A program made the position numbers and the translations under genes. 64,000 nucleotides of DNA from Dryomyza anilis (Eukaryota > Arthropoda > Insecta > Diptera > Dryomyzidae). Below are positions 20,015-31,241 of the stretch, in pieces (position 1 is the first letter of the stretch; every line of letters begins with the position of its first letter). The DNA lies in contig OX638132.1 in assembly GCA_951804985.1 (NCBI GenBank), forward strand, positions 104,398,026 through 104,462,025, written 5' to 3'. The notes under the pieces are model-generated. The model made no database searches. It was given only the letters and a program-made list of their open reading frames with translations, and had not been told where the DNA came from.

Positions 20015-21654
20015 GTATGGAATGTCCGTAACGAGTTTTATTAGTTTAAAAATAATCAGCAAAACTATCGGTGCTAATGACCTAGTTATGGATGAACAGA
20101 TTCTACTCTAGGACTTGTGACCATTTTCTAAAATTCGTGTTAAATATTTTCAAAAATTACCATGTGAGGAAACCTTCCCTTATTAGGCAGCTCAAATACG
20201 GTTAAGTTTCTCATAAGAATTTGAGTATATACTCGCCAGTGAAAACTAGTCGAAACCTTGTCATTTACTTGGTCAGTGATCTACTACTAGGTGAAGAGTA
20301 GATCACTGCCAGTAAAACTAGTCAAGAATTGGTCGATCACTGGTAGAGAAAACCCTGAAACCGAAGATTTTTACTGGCTAGTTGCTTGACATCGCTTGCG
20401 AGTTACTCGACAAGTGACTAGTAAAACTGTCTGAATACTGTTAGGATACTGGTAGGAATTGTTACTTGGGTAACTGATTACTGGTTTTCAATATATGTAA
20501 TTCAATATTTTTAGTTTTGAAAATTAGGTACTTTTTAAACGATTAAATTTAAAACAATAATTTTAAATTTAAAGAAATTTTAAAAACAACCGCCCAGACA
20601 AAATGTTTGGCAGGGTCGAGGCAGTTCAGAAACATTTTCTCGACATATTTCTAACAGATAAAGCCGGAGTTTGTATCAAAAGCTGTCTGATTTCTGCCCA
20701 TTCCCCAAATATAGCGAAAATCTGCCATTAAAATTCCACAAAAAATTACAACCTGCTATACACTTCCCAAGATATTCCATTTAGCTGTGCGTTTGCCGGA
20801 AATATGCCCGAAATATTCCAGAAAAATGTTAAAAATTTTATCTCGGGAAATATACTCATCAAACCCTTTAAAATCAAATTTGGAATTTTTCGTAATTTTT
20901 TACATTTTTTGAATTAATTTGTGCTTTTTTTTTGTCCCACATTTCGAATGACGTCTCAAACGAAATTAGCACTGTTATCGCTTGTATTAGCCGCGTTAGC
21001 ATTTGTTTCGTCTTGTTTTGCGACTTAATTGCGCCCAACAGCAACAACAACAACATTAGTGTAATCTCAACAACATCGTCAGGCAGCACCGTTTTCCACC
21101 GGCCATTACCACGCACACACCCGATTCATAGACAGAGACAGACGCAGACATACGGACGGACGGACATATAGACACTTAGTCAGTCAGTCACTCGCTCACG
21201 TCGTTAGCACCACAAATGAATTGTGTTAACAACGGACGCTTCCTGTCTTGGCCACTGCGCTGTGCTGTGCTGTGTTTTGCTTTGGTTATTTGTTCGATTG
21301 TCTGGCACGAGGGCAACCGTTCCCAGTACGTTGTCAGTCTGTCCGTCTATTCGTCGTTCGTTCAGTTCTTCGTATCAGTCTGTCTATGACTCGTCTTTCA
21401 GATTGTTGATATAGGGTTGCCAGATTTTTTTAAATATTCAAATACATCTGAAACTTTTTTCGACTTCGGTTACTGCCTCGTTTCAATTTCCAGTTTTGTA
21501 TTTATTTTTGTACTTACTTTTCTACTTATTTGGCCATTACAATCCATGATGACTTTCGGCCGCAGCAATTACACTGTGTCAGGCGCTTTTGAATTGTTGG
21601 CAGTTTTACGCTCGGTCACATTTTGTATAAAACTTAAAAACAAAAAAATTGTCT
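20015..21654. other. non-coding with small repeats
   Basis: 20222-20440 has ACTAGT-centred repeats and a hairpin (CAGTGATCTACT 20274-20285 with AGTAGATCACTG 20297-20308). 20690-20870 is homologous to 30280-30430. 20930-21400 is a complex island with CAGACA/GACGGACGGACA microsatellite near 21130-21180. No gene supported. Confidence 0.5.
20690..20870 (+). repeat. dispersed repeat, copy 1 (partner at 30280)
   Basis: Shares with 30280-30430 the order AAAAGCTG, then TTCTCCAAAT-like words, TTCCATTTA(G/C)CTGTG, GCC(G/A)GAAATATG, AAATATT(C/T)CA and AAAAATGT. Roughly 80% alike by eye. No coding or terminal features are evident. Confidence 0.55.
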
Positions 21655-22054
21655 GGGAAAAATATAGTGTGGGAAAAATTGTAATCGATAATTATCGTTA
21701 GGAATTTTCTCGGCGAAGAATTGTACTGGGTTGGGGAAAAATTGTAACGGGGAATAAATTTCTCAAGGAATAAATGACTCGGAGAATATTTTTTTCTGGA
21801 AATAATTTTCTCTGGGAATAATTGTTTTGGGAATGAATTGTTTCAGGGTAGAATAACTGTTTCGGTGAACAATTGTGTCGGGGAATAATTTTCTCAAAGA
21901 ATATCTGCATCTGGGAGGGTTGTTTTGTAGACGAATGTTCTCTGGAAATAATTGACTTCGGAAAGAGTGGTCTTGGAATAATTTTCTCGGGGAATATTGT
22001 TTCGGAGAAGAATTATTTCTGGGTAGAATTGCACTTAATAATTGTGTCTTAAGG

Positions 22055-22399
22055 TAATGGGTTTTTCAATAAGAGCACTACAAAAGTTTTTTTCCAGGGT
22101 TTTTCAACAGGGACGCTACAAAAGTAGAGTGACAGGGACAACAAACGACGCCATATTTCTAGCCGCTCTTTTGAGATTTCTCTTCAGTAAGGTTTGCCAT
22201 TTCATGATGGAAAGATATACGAGCCAAAAAGGAGTCAAAATTATTAAAATTTACTACCGAAATACGAATTCGTATATCTTTCCATCATGAAATGGCAAAC
22301 CTTACTGAAGAGAAATCTCAAAAGAGCGGCAAGAAATATGGCGTCGTTTGCTGTTCCTGTCGCTCTACTTTTCTAGCGTCCCTGTTGAAAAACCATTTA
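22055..22399. mobile_element. rosa-derived MITE, 341 bp
   Basis: Element 22057-22397 flanked by TA (22055-22056, 22398-22399). Full left arm (GGGTTTTTCAATAAGAGCAC) and short right arm. The left arm runs into the transposase reading frame: ATGATG at 22204-22209 opens MMERYTSQKGVKIIKIYY, matching IIKIYYRN of the rosa copy at 1585. It then turns into an inverted copy from about 22270. Mirror image of 12521-12861. Confidence 0.9.
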
Positions 22400-22701
22400 T
22401 TACTGACTCTGATAATATTTCTATCTGAGACGATTATCTTGTAGAAGAATTTACTCTGGGAGACTTGTCTTGGGAAAGAATGATTTCGGGATAATTGTCT
22501 CGGAAAAATTGTTGTCTCAAGAAGAATTATGATAGCAAAAGTTGTTGTGGGGTGTTATTCCGTAAAGAATTGTCTCGGCAAATAATGTGTGGAGAAACAG
22601 ATTGTTTATGAGAATCAGGGATTTTTGTCTCTAGGAAGAATTTTATCGGCGAATAATTGTCTCGGAGAATATATATCTCGGGGATGATTGTTTCAGGGAA
22701 G

Positions 22702-22909
22702 AATTGAGGAGCTTATTTCTAAAACTTCCTGTCCACATAGCAATAAAATGCCTTTATTTAGAAATATACGCCCCAAATATGATTATAATTGAAAAAGAGT
22801 GAAAAACACTTTTGTTCTAATTTGATTCTACCTTGAGCAAGATTAATTGAGGTTTTACTAAAACTATCTTCGTTTCACATAGCATGTTTTGGAAATGAGC
22901 TCCTCAATT
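22702..22909. mobile_element. 200-bp MITE with AATT duplication
   Basis: Element 22706-22905 has inverted ends GAGGAGCTTATTTCTAAAAC and GAGGAGCTCATTTCCAAAAC (right end read on the other strand). AATT flanks both sides (22702-22705, 22906-22909) and rejoining them restores the minisatellite phrase GAAGAATTGTTTCGG. Superfamily not assigned. Confidence 0.8.
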
Positions 22910-23214
22910 GTTTCGGTGAAGAATTTTGGTGGTGAATAATGTATCAAGGACGATTGTCTCGGGTAAGAATTTAATCGGTGAATAATTGTCTCGGGGAATA
23001 TACCTCTCGGGGCCAAGAGTCAATAAAGAAGTGCATCATGGAATAATTGAAAATATTTTCTTGGTGAAGAATTTACTTTGGAGAAATTTTATTAACAAAT
23101 ATTCTCGTGAAAAATATGCTCAGGAAAGGAATTTTCGGCAGAGTTGTCAGGGAAGAATTTATGAAAAAAAAATGTCTGGACCCCAAAACGTCAATGTAAA
23201 ATAATTAATATCAT

Positions 23215-23345
23215 GGACCGCAAATAACCGGAATCGAAACAGTTTCGATCTTTGGAACAAGAACCGTTACTGAAAAAATATGTGGAACCGGAATCTTGGA
23301 AGCAGAACCGGCAACAATATTCCAAAGGTTTGAAGATCCTGCTTT
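23215..23345 (-). repeat. GGTTCC repeat family fragment, copy 2
   Basis: Contains AACCGGAATCGAAACAGT, GGAACAAGAACCGT and GGAACCGGAATCTTGG, then ATATTCCAAAGGTTTGAAG, matching the end of the 48790-49175 copy. Minus-strand relative to 19466. Confidence 0.55.
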
Positions 23346-25603
23346 AAATACAGCGAAAAATACAACTGGAAACCCTGGTGCTTGATTTTTTTTTCTCTTC
23401 CCAACCTGACCTGCCTTTGTTTTTGTGCTGCTCTTTGTTTTTGTGCTGCTGTTACGATACGTATTTGCGATGCATTTCGTGCGATAAACGAAAGCGAACT
23501 TTTGCGCGCGGTGCTGACGACTGACGAATCTATCTATCTTTCGAACTGTGAGTCGGCTCATGTTGCCTGCAGCCAACTAACTTTTCGGCAACATATCGCG
23601 GCGCACAATGCGAAGACATGAAGAGACGAAGCCAAAGTCAGCACCGGAGAAAGTAATCAAGGAAACGACGCGATGCGGCTCCTGCAGGAAGGCAGGATGT
23701 CTTAATGAAGTATCGATTTCTTATGTGCGAATGTAAGCTGAGCAGCTACTCTTTGCTGCTATTCCATGGTTATTTCTCGGTGGGTCCCCGTCCCGGCCCA
23801 TAGTGGCAACGCGCGCGCTTAATGGGTTTTTGGCTGCGCTGCTATTAACATCGTCGTAAGTGTTGATAAGAAATTCCGGCCGGCATGTTGGTGAAATTTG
23901 TTTTGCCGCCAGGCACCGCCCAACCACAACTTAACGCAAGTAGTTAAATTTATTTGCTGCCTACTTTGAGGCGCTGCCTTTTGGCCTGCTTTGTCCTTTG
24001 AAATTAGTTTCTGGCCCAAAGGTTATGTGCGACTGGAAGGAACGGAACCGTTGTGTTTTGGTGTTTTATATGCGCCAAGTATGCTGTGAAATAAAAATCA
24101 AATCAGGCTTCGATCTGGCCACGTCGTAATGAGATTTCAGTTAATCACACGTGGGGCGGACGCCAGTGTTTCTCATTTAAATTTCGATTGTGAGCCGTTG
24201 TAGGGCGTTGCCACAATACGACGACGTGCTTTAAAAACCCCCAAAGAGTCGCTAAAACCCTACGGTAATCGATTGTCATTCGAGAAAGCGCCAACTTTCA
24301 CTCGATTCTTACTTTTCCTTTCCAGCGAAAATGTATTCATTAAAATACTAAAAACTCAGTCAGATTTTAGTGCCAAAGCCCTGTGCAGCAAGTCGGCTGA
24401 GTCCTTGTTATCCTTGGCAAATCAGCGAAGTGATCAATAACAACCTCTGTCGTTGCTGCTGGTGCTTCTGCTTTGCATACAAACACCCGAAAGGATAATT
24501 TATATAACACACATTCACACGCATTCGAATGGAAAACAAAACGTGAAAAATTATGGCGGAAAAATGCAAAAGCAAAAGAAACGAACGACGAACTGCGAAC
24601 TGTGAACTGCATGAAACGGAAGTGAAGTGAAAAAGATGAACTAAACTAAAAGTGAACGAAACGAGTCAAAAGGGAAACATTTCTCATCATAAATCAGTGA
24701 ACGAGCGGCCAACCTACAGCAACACCTACACATATTCACACACACAGACACAGACACACATACTAATACAGACAGACACACATAGCCAATGCATACCAAC
24801 GCAAAAGAAGAATCTGCGAAATGTGTAAAAATCGCACGTTTGCGGATGATTCTTGAGGATGTGTTGGAGAATTCAGCGCAACAACGAATCCAGTGAAATG
24901 AATGTTTTGGGAATTGCAACAACAACAACTCTGCTATCAATACTACAACAACAACAGCCACTGCAGAATGTGCTTTCGCCAGTGTGTTAATGTCTGTCTG
25001 TCTCTTCGTCCGTCCGTCTGCTTGCCTCTGTGTTATGGGTATCGCTGCATTGAGATGATTTATCATTTTTCATTTATGTGAAAATCATATTTTAATGGTC
25101 GTAAATTTGACAGTCGTCTGCGGATTTCTATGGAGTGCTGAAAATTCAAAGTGAAAAAATGTTTGTTTATCTCTTTTTGTGGAAGAGGGCGCCGTTTTTG
25201 GGGAATTTTTAATATGTTTTCATGTGTAAATGGTTTCACTTTTATGGAGTTGTACACATGAAACAATTTATTGTCTGCTTTTTTAAATCTTGTGAATATT
25301 ATCTGTGAAAATAGGTAATACAGATGAGGTTATTTTATGTTTTACGGGAATCAAATGCTGTCATTTCGAGTTCGTCTTTATTCTCATGATATTTTCTAAC
25401 TTTTCTCTTATGTTTTTATCATAACATTGACATTTATGTGACTAGTTGACTATGTTTGTATGGAAAGTAAACCGTTGAGTACGATTTTTGTAGGAAACAT
25501 CCGTAATTCAATTTTTTCTTTCACGGACCCTTTCTGACAAAAATTCTTTCAAAATCTATTATTTTTCAGTAATTTATATATTCAATGTACAAGCCTTGTC
25601 TCT
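23346..25603. other. largest complex non-coding island, no gene supported
   Basis: 23380-25060 has near-average base composition with CAACAACAACAACTCTG, CACACACAGACACAGACACA (24731-24783) and GTCTGTCTGTCTC (24990-25020) tracts. Purine-rich GTGAAGTGAAAAAG style sequence at 24620-24700 resembles fly 5' UTRs, and GAACTGTGAGTCGG at 23545 has a donor-like GTGAGT, but I cannot link them into an exon. The open frames here lack known motifs. Confidence 0.4.
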
Positions 25604-26990
25604 AGGTTCACACCCGTGGAAGAAAGGCTGGCAACAATCCGCATCAAGGCTAAATATTTCCATATCAGCCTAATTTGTGCACACGCTCCGACGAACGAGA
25701 AAGATGACGAGACAAAAGAGCGCTTCTACGAGCGCCTAGACAACGCATACGAGCGCTGCCCCCGCCACGATATCAAAATCGTACTAGGCGATTTTAACGC
25801 CAAGGTGGGCAGAGAAGCCATCTATTGTCCCACATTCGGAAAATTTAGCCTCCATGCCAACACTTCCGATAACGGAACGAGGCTAATCGACTTCGCCGCA
25901 GCACGAAACATGGTAGTTAGTAGCACTAGATTCGAACATTTCGATATCCACAAGGCCACATGGTTGTCGCCCGATCAAAAAACTCGAAATCAAATCGATC
26001 ACGTTGTGATTGACGGAAGGCACGCTTCGAGCGTGATGGACGTACGCACTATCCGAGGTGTCAATATGGACTCGGATCATTACCTTGTAGCAGCCAAGGT
26101 CCGCACACGCTTAAGCGCTGCGAAGAACGTACTGAACCAAACGCAGAGAAAGCTAGACGTCGGAAAGCTGCAATCACAACAGACAACGCAAGCCTTTTCC
26201 ACTCTACTCTCACACCTGCTTAGACAAAGCACTCCTCCTCTCGATGATATAAGCGCGCAGTGGAATCATATCTCCTGCTCTATGCGTACGGCTGCCGAAG
26301 AGGTGCTTGGATTCCAACGCCCCCTGAGGAATCAGTGGTATGACCAAGAGTGTCGCAGGTGCTGATGGCCTGCCTGCTGAATTGTTTAAGACCGGAGGCG
26401 AAGAGCTAATAGGGAGCATGCACGAGCTCGTAAGCAGAATATGGTCGGATGAAAGCATGCCAAGTGACTGGAACCTCAGTGTACTCTGCCCAATCCTTAA
26501 GAAAGAGGATCCCACTATCTGCGCCAACTACCGTGGGATCAGCCTACTCAATATCGCATACAAGGTTCTATCGAGCGTATTATGTGAAAGACTGAAGCCC
26601 ATCGTCAACAGACTGATTGGACCTTATCAGTGCGGCTTCAGACCTGGAAAATCCACCATAGACCAGATTTTCACATTGCGCCTAATCCAGGAAAAGACCC
26701 TAGAAAAACAATGTCTGAGTTCGGTGTACCTGCGAAACTTATAAAGCTTTGCAGGATGACCCTGAGCAACAGACGTTGCTCAGTGAGAATAGGAAAAGAC
26801 CTCTCCGAGCCATTTCATACTGAACGAGGTTTCAGACAGGTTGACTCCCTATCGTGCGACTTTTTTAACTTATTGATGGAGACAATAGTTCGAGCTGCCG
26901 AACTCCGTCAAAGCGGCACTATCCTCAACAAAAGTGTCATGCTGCTCGTATATGCCGACGATATTGATATCATCATATATCAGTGGCACT
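25604..26990 (+). pseudogene. non-LTR retrotransposon endonuclease/reverse transcriptase, broken
   Basis: Relic of the ORF2 of an RTE/BovB-like retrotransposon (annotators often name such proteins craniofacial development protein 2-like; the clade is my inference). Apurinic-like endonuclease: LICAHAPTN, catalytic LGDFNAKVG (about 25785-25810), IDHVVIDG and DSDHYLV (about 26070). It stops at 26363, and reverse transcriptase resumes in another frame at about 26345 (KSVAGADGLPAEL), so the usual linker is deleted. RT motifs: NYRGISLLN (about 26525), QCGFRPGKSTIDQIF, then a second internal deletion that removes motif A with the first catalytic Asp; motif B reads GFRQVDSLS (Val for the usual Gly); motif C YADD near 26950. 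Truncated at both ends; dead. Confidence 0.88.
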
Positions 26991-27430
26991 TGCTACAACA
27001 ACAGAAGTCATTTCCTGAGTGACCTCATAATATTCCATCTCTTTTTCATTACTTCTGAAACTGGTAAGACGTATTTTTTGGAACATTCCTATTCCATAAA
27101 TTATATATTATCCACATCTTATTAAGCTAAGAATTCCTGAAATATTATTATGACGAAATCCAAACATTTCTACATTCTTTTCATTGCAACATCGAATATT
27201 TTATACAAATCATCGGAACAAAATCATTAAGATCTCTATAGAAAACCTCTAATTGCACAATAATTTTAAGAATTGGGTCGAATTTTAAGAATTCGGTTGA
27301 AGTGTTGAAATAGATTAGTGCTGATTCTTTGAAAATTTTTGATTGTACTGACTAAAAAATTTTAAAAGATGTAGAATGTGAATCACAAAAATCACTAAAA
27401 TTAAATATACATTATGAAAATTCTATGATA
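26991..27430. other. AT-rich spacer, no gene
   Basis: No repeat or coding signal recognised; repeats GAATTTTAAGAATT near 27265-27290. Confidence 0.35.
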
Positions 27431-27651
27431 AGTTCACAAAAAAAAAATTCTTCATCATATTTATGAATTTCGTTCTTCAAACCATGATTCATTGTATTAA
27501 AGAACAATTCATAATATTGATGACTACAAAACATCAATGTTATGAATTCATTATCAAAAAAGTGTTCTTTTCAATATGATGATGTGAATACGAAAAATAC
27601 GTTTCATCATATTAATGAACAAATACATAAAATACAACATATATGTACATC

Positions 27652-28192
27652 ATATTGTTACAAAAAAAGAGGTAATTTGCCCCACTGTGCAAGCATTCAA
27701 CAATAATAAATGAGACGCAAGACAATTCAGCGCACTAATCAATGTGTTAGAAAGAGACGGAAGATCATTCAGCGTACTGAGCAATGTGCGAGAAAGAGAT
27801 GGAAGAGCAGCACATTAAAACACATGAGTGCGAATGAGATGCCAATAGCATGCGTCATTCACGAAACGAGTAGAAGGTTCTCGAAACAAGTCGAAGCTTG
27901 TCGAAACGTGTCGAACTGATGCATGCAGTATATAAGGGAGCCGCATCTGAGGTACAGCACTTCAGTTGTGATTTGATAGTGAACTAGTGCATCTCGTGAG
28001 CGAACATTGTAAAGATAAATTGTAGTAATATAGCAGCGGTTATAAGTTGTTATTTAAGTAAATAAAGTTAATTAATACTAGTTGAAATAATACTAGTTAA
28101 ATCCAAATATTTGTGTGTTTTTATTTTGTACACAATCCAGCGATATGAACTCATAGAACAGTTTTCCGTAGACTGAATTTTCGTAACAATAT
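27652..28192 (+). mobile_element. solo LTR, 533 bp, with ATAT target duplication
   Basis: LTR 27656-28188 begins TGTTAC and ends GTAACA, flanked by ATAT (27652-27655, 28189-28192). Internally it has a TATA box, an initiator, and AATAAAG near 28060 as likely polyadenylation signal, in U3-R-U5 order. A 4-bp duplication fits Ty3/gypsy-type integration. No primer binding site, polypurine tract or coding sequence lies next to it, so the internal part was lost by LTR-LTR recombination. Related to the LTR at 47945-48735. Confidence 0.85.
27929..27967 (+). promoter_or_regulatory. LTR core promoter: TATA box and Inr
   Basis: TATATAAG at 27929-27936 and initiator TCAGTT at 27962-27967 (A+1 at 27964), about 33-35 bp apart, the normal fly TATA-Inr distance. 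Confidence 0.65.
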
Positions 28193-28680
28193 TAAAGAAT
28201 GCTGTTGTTCAAAGCAAATTTCAACAAAATATTTATTTTTTTGCGTTAATTTTTTGCCATACTTCTCAGTTCTCAAGTAATTCTTGTTTATTATTTCTTA
28301 TATGTATAATGCTTGCTTAATGCTTTATAATACAATAGTAAAAAATATTGTAATATATTTACAACTTTTATGAATAAAAAGTTATATAATGAAAAATATA
28401 TTTAAAAAAAAAAATAAAAATAAAACAAATTTTTCTGTTATTTTTTTTTTTTTTTTTTTTAATTTTTTTATTTTGAAAAAAAAAAATTTTGAACTTTTCG
28501 ATTTTTTTTACGAAAACATTTTTTGCGAGTTTCATTAAAAAAAATATCTTTTCCTCATTTAATTTATTTTGAAGTAAAATAATAGTCCATATATAAAATC
28601 ATCCATATATGAATCTGGTAGTGGCTGAAAAAAATATATAATATACATATATGAATAAAATTATCATATTTAAGTTTTTT

Positions 28681-30463
28681 TCTTGTTACAACATAAATTA
28701 TCAGACCAACATTTTAATCTATCAATTGTTATTTAAATTTAAATTTTTAAAATTTTCAAAATATTAAATAGAAAACTAAAATACTTTTTTTTTGAATTTA
28801 GATCTCCATTCAAAGATGTTTGTTTTTAAAAAAATATTAAAAATGAAACTTCTTAGAATAGACATAATAATGACCTGAGTCGGTTAAGTGTTCGGTTAAG
28901 TGGTCTTGAATAGAATGAGCACTTTTTGATCATGGCTCTTACAAAAATACTACTAGATATCACTCAAGTTTTGAACTAAAAAACTGAATTCGAAAATTTA
29001 AAAACACGTTGTTGGTTTCAATTTCAAGCGCTGCTGAAAATATAACAAAATAAAACTTTAAATTGTATAAAACACATTTTATATTAGCTAATACTGTTGC
29101 ATAAAGTTAACTCTTACCAGGCCCTATTTGCCGTTAACCAAAAACTAAAAGTTTCTCGGTATCGTTAGCCAGTATTAGTCGCTCCGCTTACACTGTGTGT
29201 GCGTTCCATCTCTCTTCTCTCTCTCTCTCTGCACTTCGCATACCCGGTTTGGTTTGTGTGATGTATGCAATTTCATTTTCTTGATTTAATATCCCTGCCA
29301 TGAGTTCGTATTTCGTAACGCAAGTACTTTCTTGTTAAAACTTGTACGAATACATGCAAAAATATACATTTTACTAAAGCTGCTACATTTTTTTTGTAAT
29401 TTCTGATTTTTCTACTGCCTGCAGCTGCTGCAGTTGACAAAGTGTGTCGAGCGTTGCTCAAGTTAATTTTTATAAATTGAAACAATTTCATATTTTTACA
29501 AAGTTCAGATACATGCCAACCAAAAAAAGTAGTTCTGTCCTTTGGTGCACAAAAATAAATTAATTACAAACGGAATCCTTTTGACGTTGCGTTGCTTTCT
29601 TATCTCTGCTTCGTTGGTAACATGTGTAGGTTGAACACACACACACACATCGACATTTTTAAAGCTCCAACTAACTTTGACTCTCTGCTAGCTGAGGATT
29701 CCTGCAGGACCCCAGTCAACCAACCATCCAACCAACGAAAGAAGAACCAGCCAGACAAACCTTTCGAAGACGCACATCAGCGCAGAGCATTTAATTCATT
29801 ACTCTCCGAGAACTAAAAATCTCAAAACTAAATTAAATAGTTTCGTCCTTTTGCAGCTGCTTATTTATAACACAATAAACTGAAACAAAATTAAATCGTA
29901 CAACGAACGCAGCGAAGTGAAGGAGCAATGCTCACAATTGAGCAAGAAATTTTATAAAGGCAATGCCGCCTGCCGGGAGAACCTTACGCTTTCTCTCACC
30001 CTCTCTGCTACGCATACACTCGAAGAATGTTGTTGCTATCAATTTATTAAATACGGCACATGTATTATACAATTATACAACAAGATTAAGAATTTTTATA
30101 TTTTTTTTTTCAAAGTTTTAACTATAAATAAAATTGTTTATAATATATGTAAATTTTACAAATTTGAATTTTAACAACTTCAGTTTCTTTTTGTATTGAA
30201 AATGAATCGAAACCGAACTAAGATTTTAGCAGGCTTAATTCATTTCATTAATTTTTTTTTGAAAATTTTAAGCAGACAAGTGTCTGTCAAAAGCTGCCAA
30301 TTTTCCACATACACTTCTCCAAATCTTCCATTTACCTGTGTGTGTGCCAGAAATATGACCCAAATATTTCACAAAAATGTCAGAAATTTAGTCACGGGGT
30401 CATCCGTTCAAACTTTTTAATACCAAAACCATAATGCAGACAACCCTGCATACCAAACTATTA
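28681..30463. other. AT-rich then complex non-coding DNA
   Basis: 28681-29080 is AT-rich. 29090-30060 is more complex, with a CT repeat (about 29208-29231, GAGA-factor type on the other strand), a CA repeat (29636-29648) and CAACCAACCATCC words. 30280-30430 is the second copy of the repeat at 20690. No gene supported. Confidence 0.45.
30280..30430 (+). repeat. dispersed repeat, copy 2 (partner at 20690)
   Basis: AAAAGCTGCCAATTTTCC, CTTCCATTTACCTGTGTG, GCCAGAAATATGACCC and CAAATATTTCACAAAAATGT align in order with 20690-20870. Confidence 0.55.
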
Positions 30464-30720
30464 CACGGAAAAATTCATCAATATGATGAATTTATTCATA
30501 AATATTATGAATTTTTCTATCAACTACCAGATACATCACCGTTCATTAAACAACATATTGATGAATACATCATTATATATATGAACTATCGAACATCATA
30601 GTGAAGAACGAAATATTTAATACAATTAATTTGAATCATCATATTAATGAATATAATCATAATATTTATAAATAATTTAAAATTTTAATTTTTTACGAAA
30701 TGTTCAATAAAATAAAATAG
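30464..30720 (-). mobile_element. TTCATCATAT-family MITE end, inverted
   Basis: Starts ACACGGAAAAATTCATCAAT and continues ATTCATAAATATTATGAATT and CTACCAGATACATCA; this is the reverse complement of the right end of the copy at 42340-42830 (ATGAATCTGGTATTTGGTG). The remainder degrades into AT-rich sequence that also resembles 28560-28720. Confidence 0.6.
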
Positions 30721-31240
30721 TATTTTAAAATTAATTGGAAAAAAAAATCCTAAAATATGTGGTTGAAAAAATATTTAATTAAAAAAAATTAAAAAAATAT
30801 ATTTTCCAAAAAAAAAGTTTCTTTTCAAAAAATAATTTAAAAAAAAAATATATATTTTTTTTTCCAAAAAAAATATTAAAAAAAAAAAAATCTCTGCAAA
30901 AAAGAATGTTGTCCGATTTTTTTTTTATTCAATCAAATTTTATTAAATACGAAATTCTATATAAACTTTCATGTGGCATAATATGAATTATCAGAACAAC
31001 ATACAAACATTTTAGTCGAATTCAATCCGTTCATGTTCTGTGGAATAATTTCAGCTATATATTTTTCTATGTCAATTATTGAAATTAGATCGAATGTTAA
31101 TTTAAGAACATGCTTGAATGTCAAATTATTTAATTCGATTATATTATAATAAAGTCTAATCATTATTAACGAGATATATATTTTTTTGATTTTATTTTAG
31201 TATCATATCAATTGATTATTGTAATTATGAAGTATAAAAT
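30721..31240. other. extremely AT-rich spacer
   Basis: Long A and T homopolymers to 30930, then ATAATATGAATTATCAGAAC, also seen near 28690 as ATAAATTATCAGACC. No gene. Confidence 0.4.
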
Positions 31241-31241
31241 A

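Larger units (their letters stand above)
21655..23185. repeat. GGGAATAATTGTCTCGG-type minisatellite with two nested MITEs
   Basis: Irregular 16-20 bp units such as GGGGAATAATTTTCTC and GGGAAGAATTG; on the other strand ATTATTCCCCGAGACAAT. Style resembles 14690-14877. Interrupted by the rosa MITE (22057-22397) and a 200-bp MITE (22706-22905). Confidence 0.75.
27431..28680 (+). mobile_element. TTCATCATAT-family MITE, interrupted by a solo LTR
   Basis: Left part 27431-27655 includes ATGAATTTCGTTCTTCAAAC, ATTCATTGTATTAAAGAACA and CATATATGTACATCATAT. After the LTR it resumes ATATTAAAGAATGCTGTTGT, matching TATTGAAGAAAGCTGTTC at 42571 in the uninterrupted paralog. The right end near 28600-28680 (CATATATGAATCTGGTAGT, ATGAATAAAATTATCATAT) matches 42760-42825. 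The internal region has acquired extra AT-rich sequence. Confidence 0.65.
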
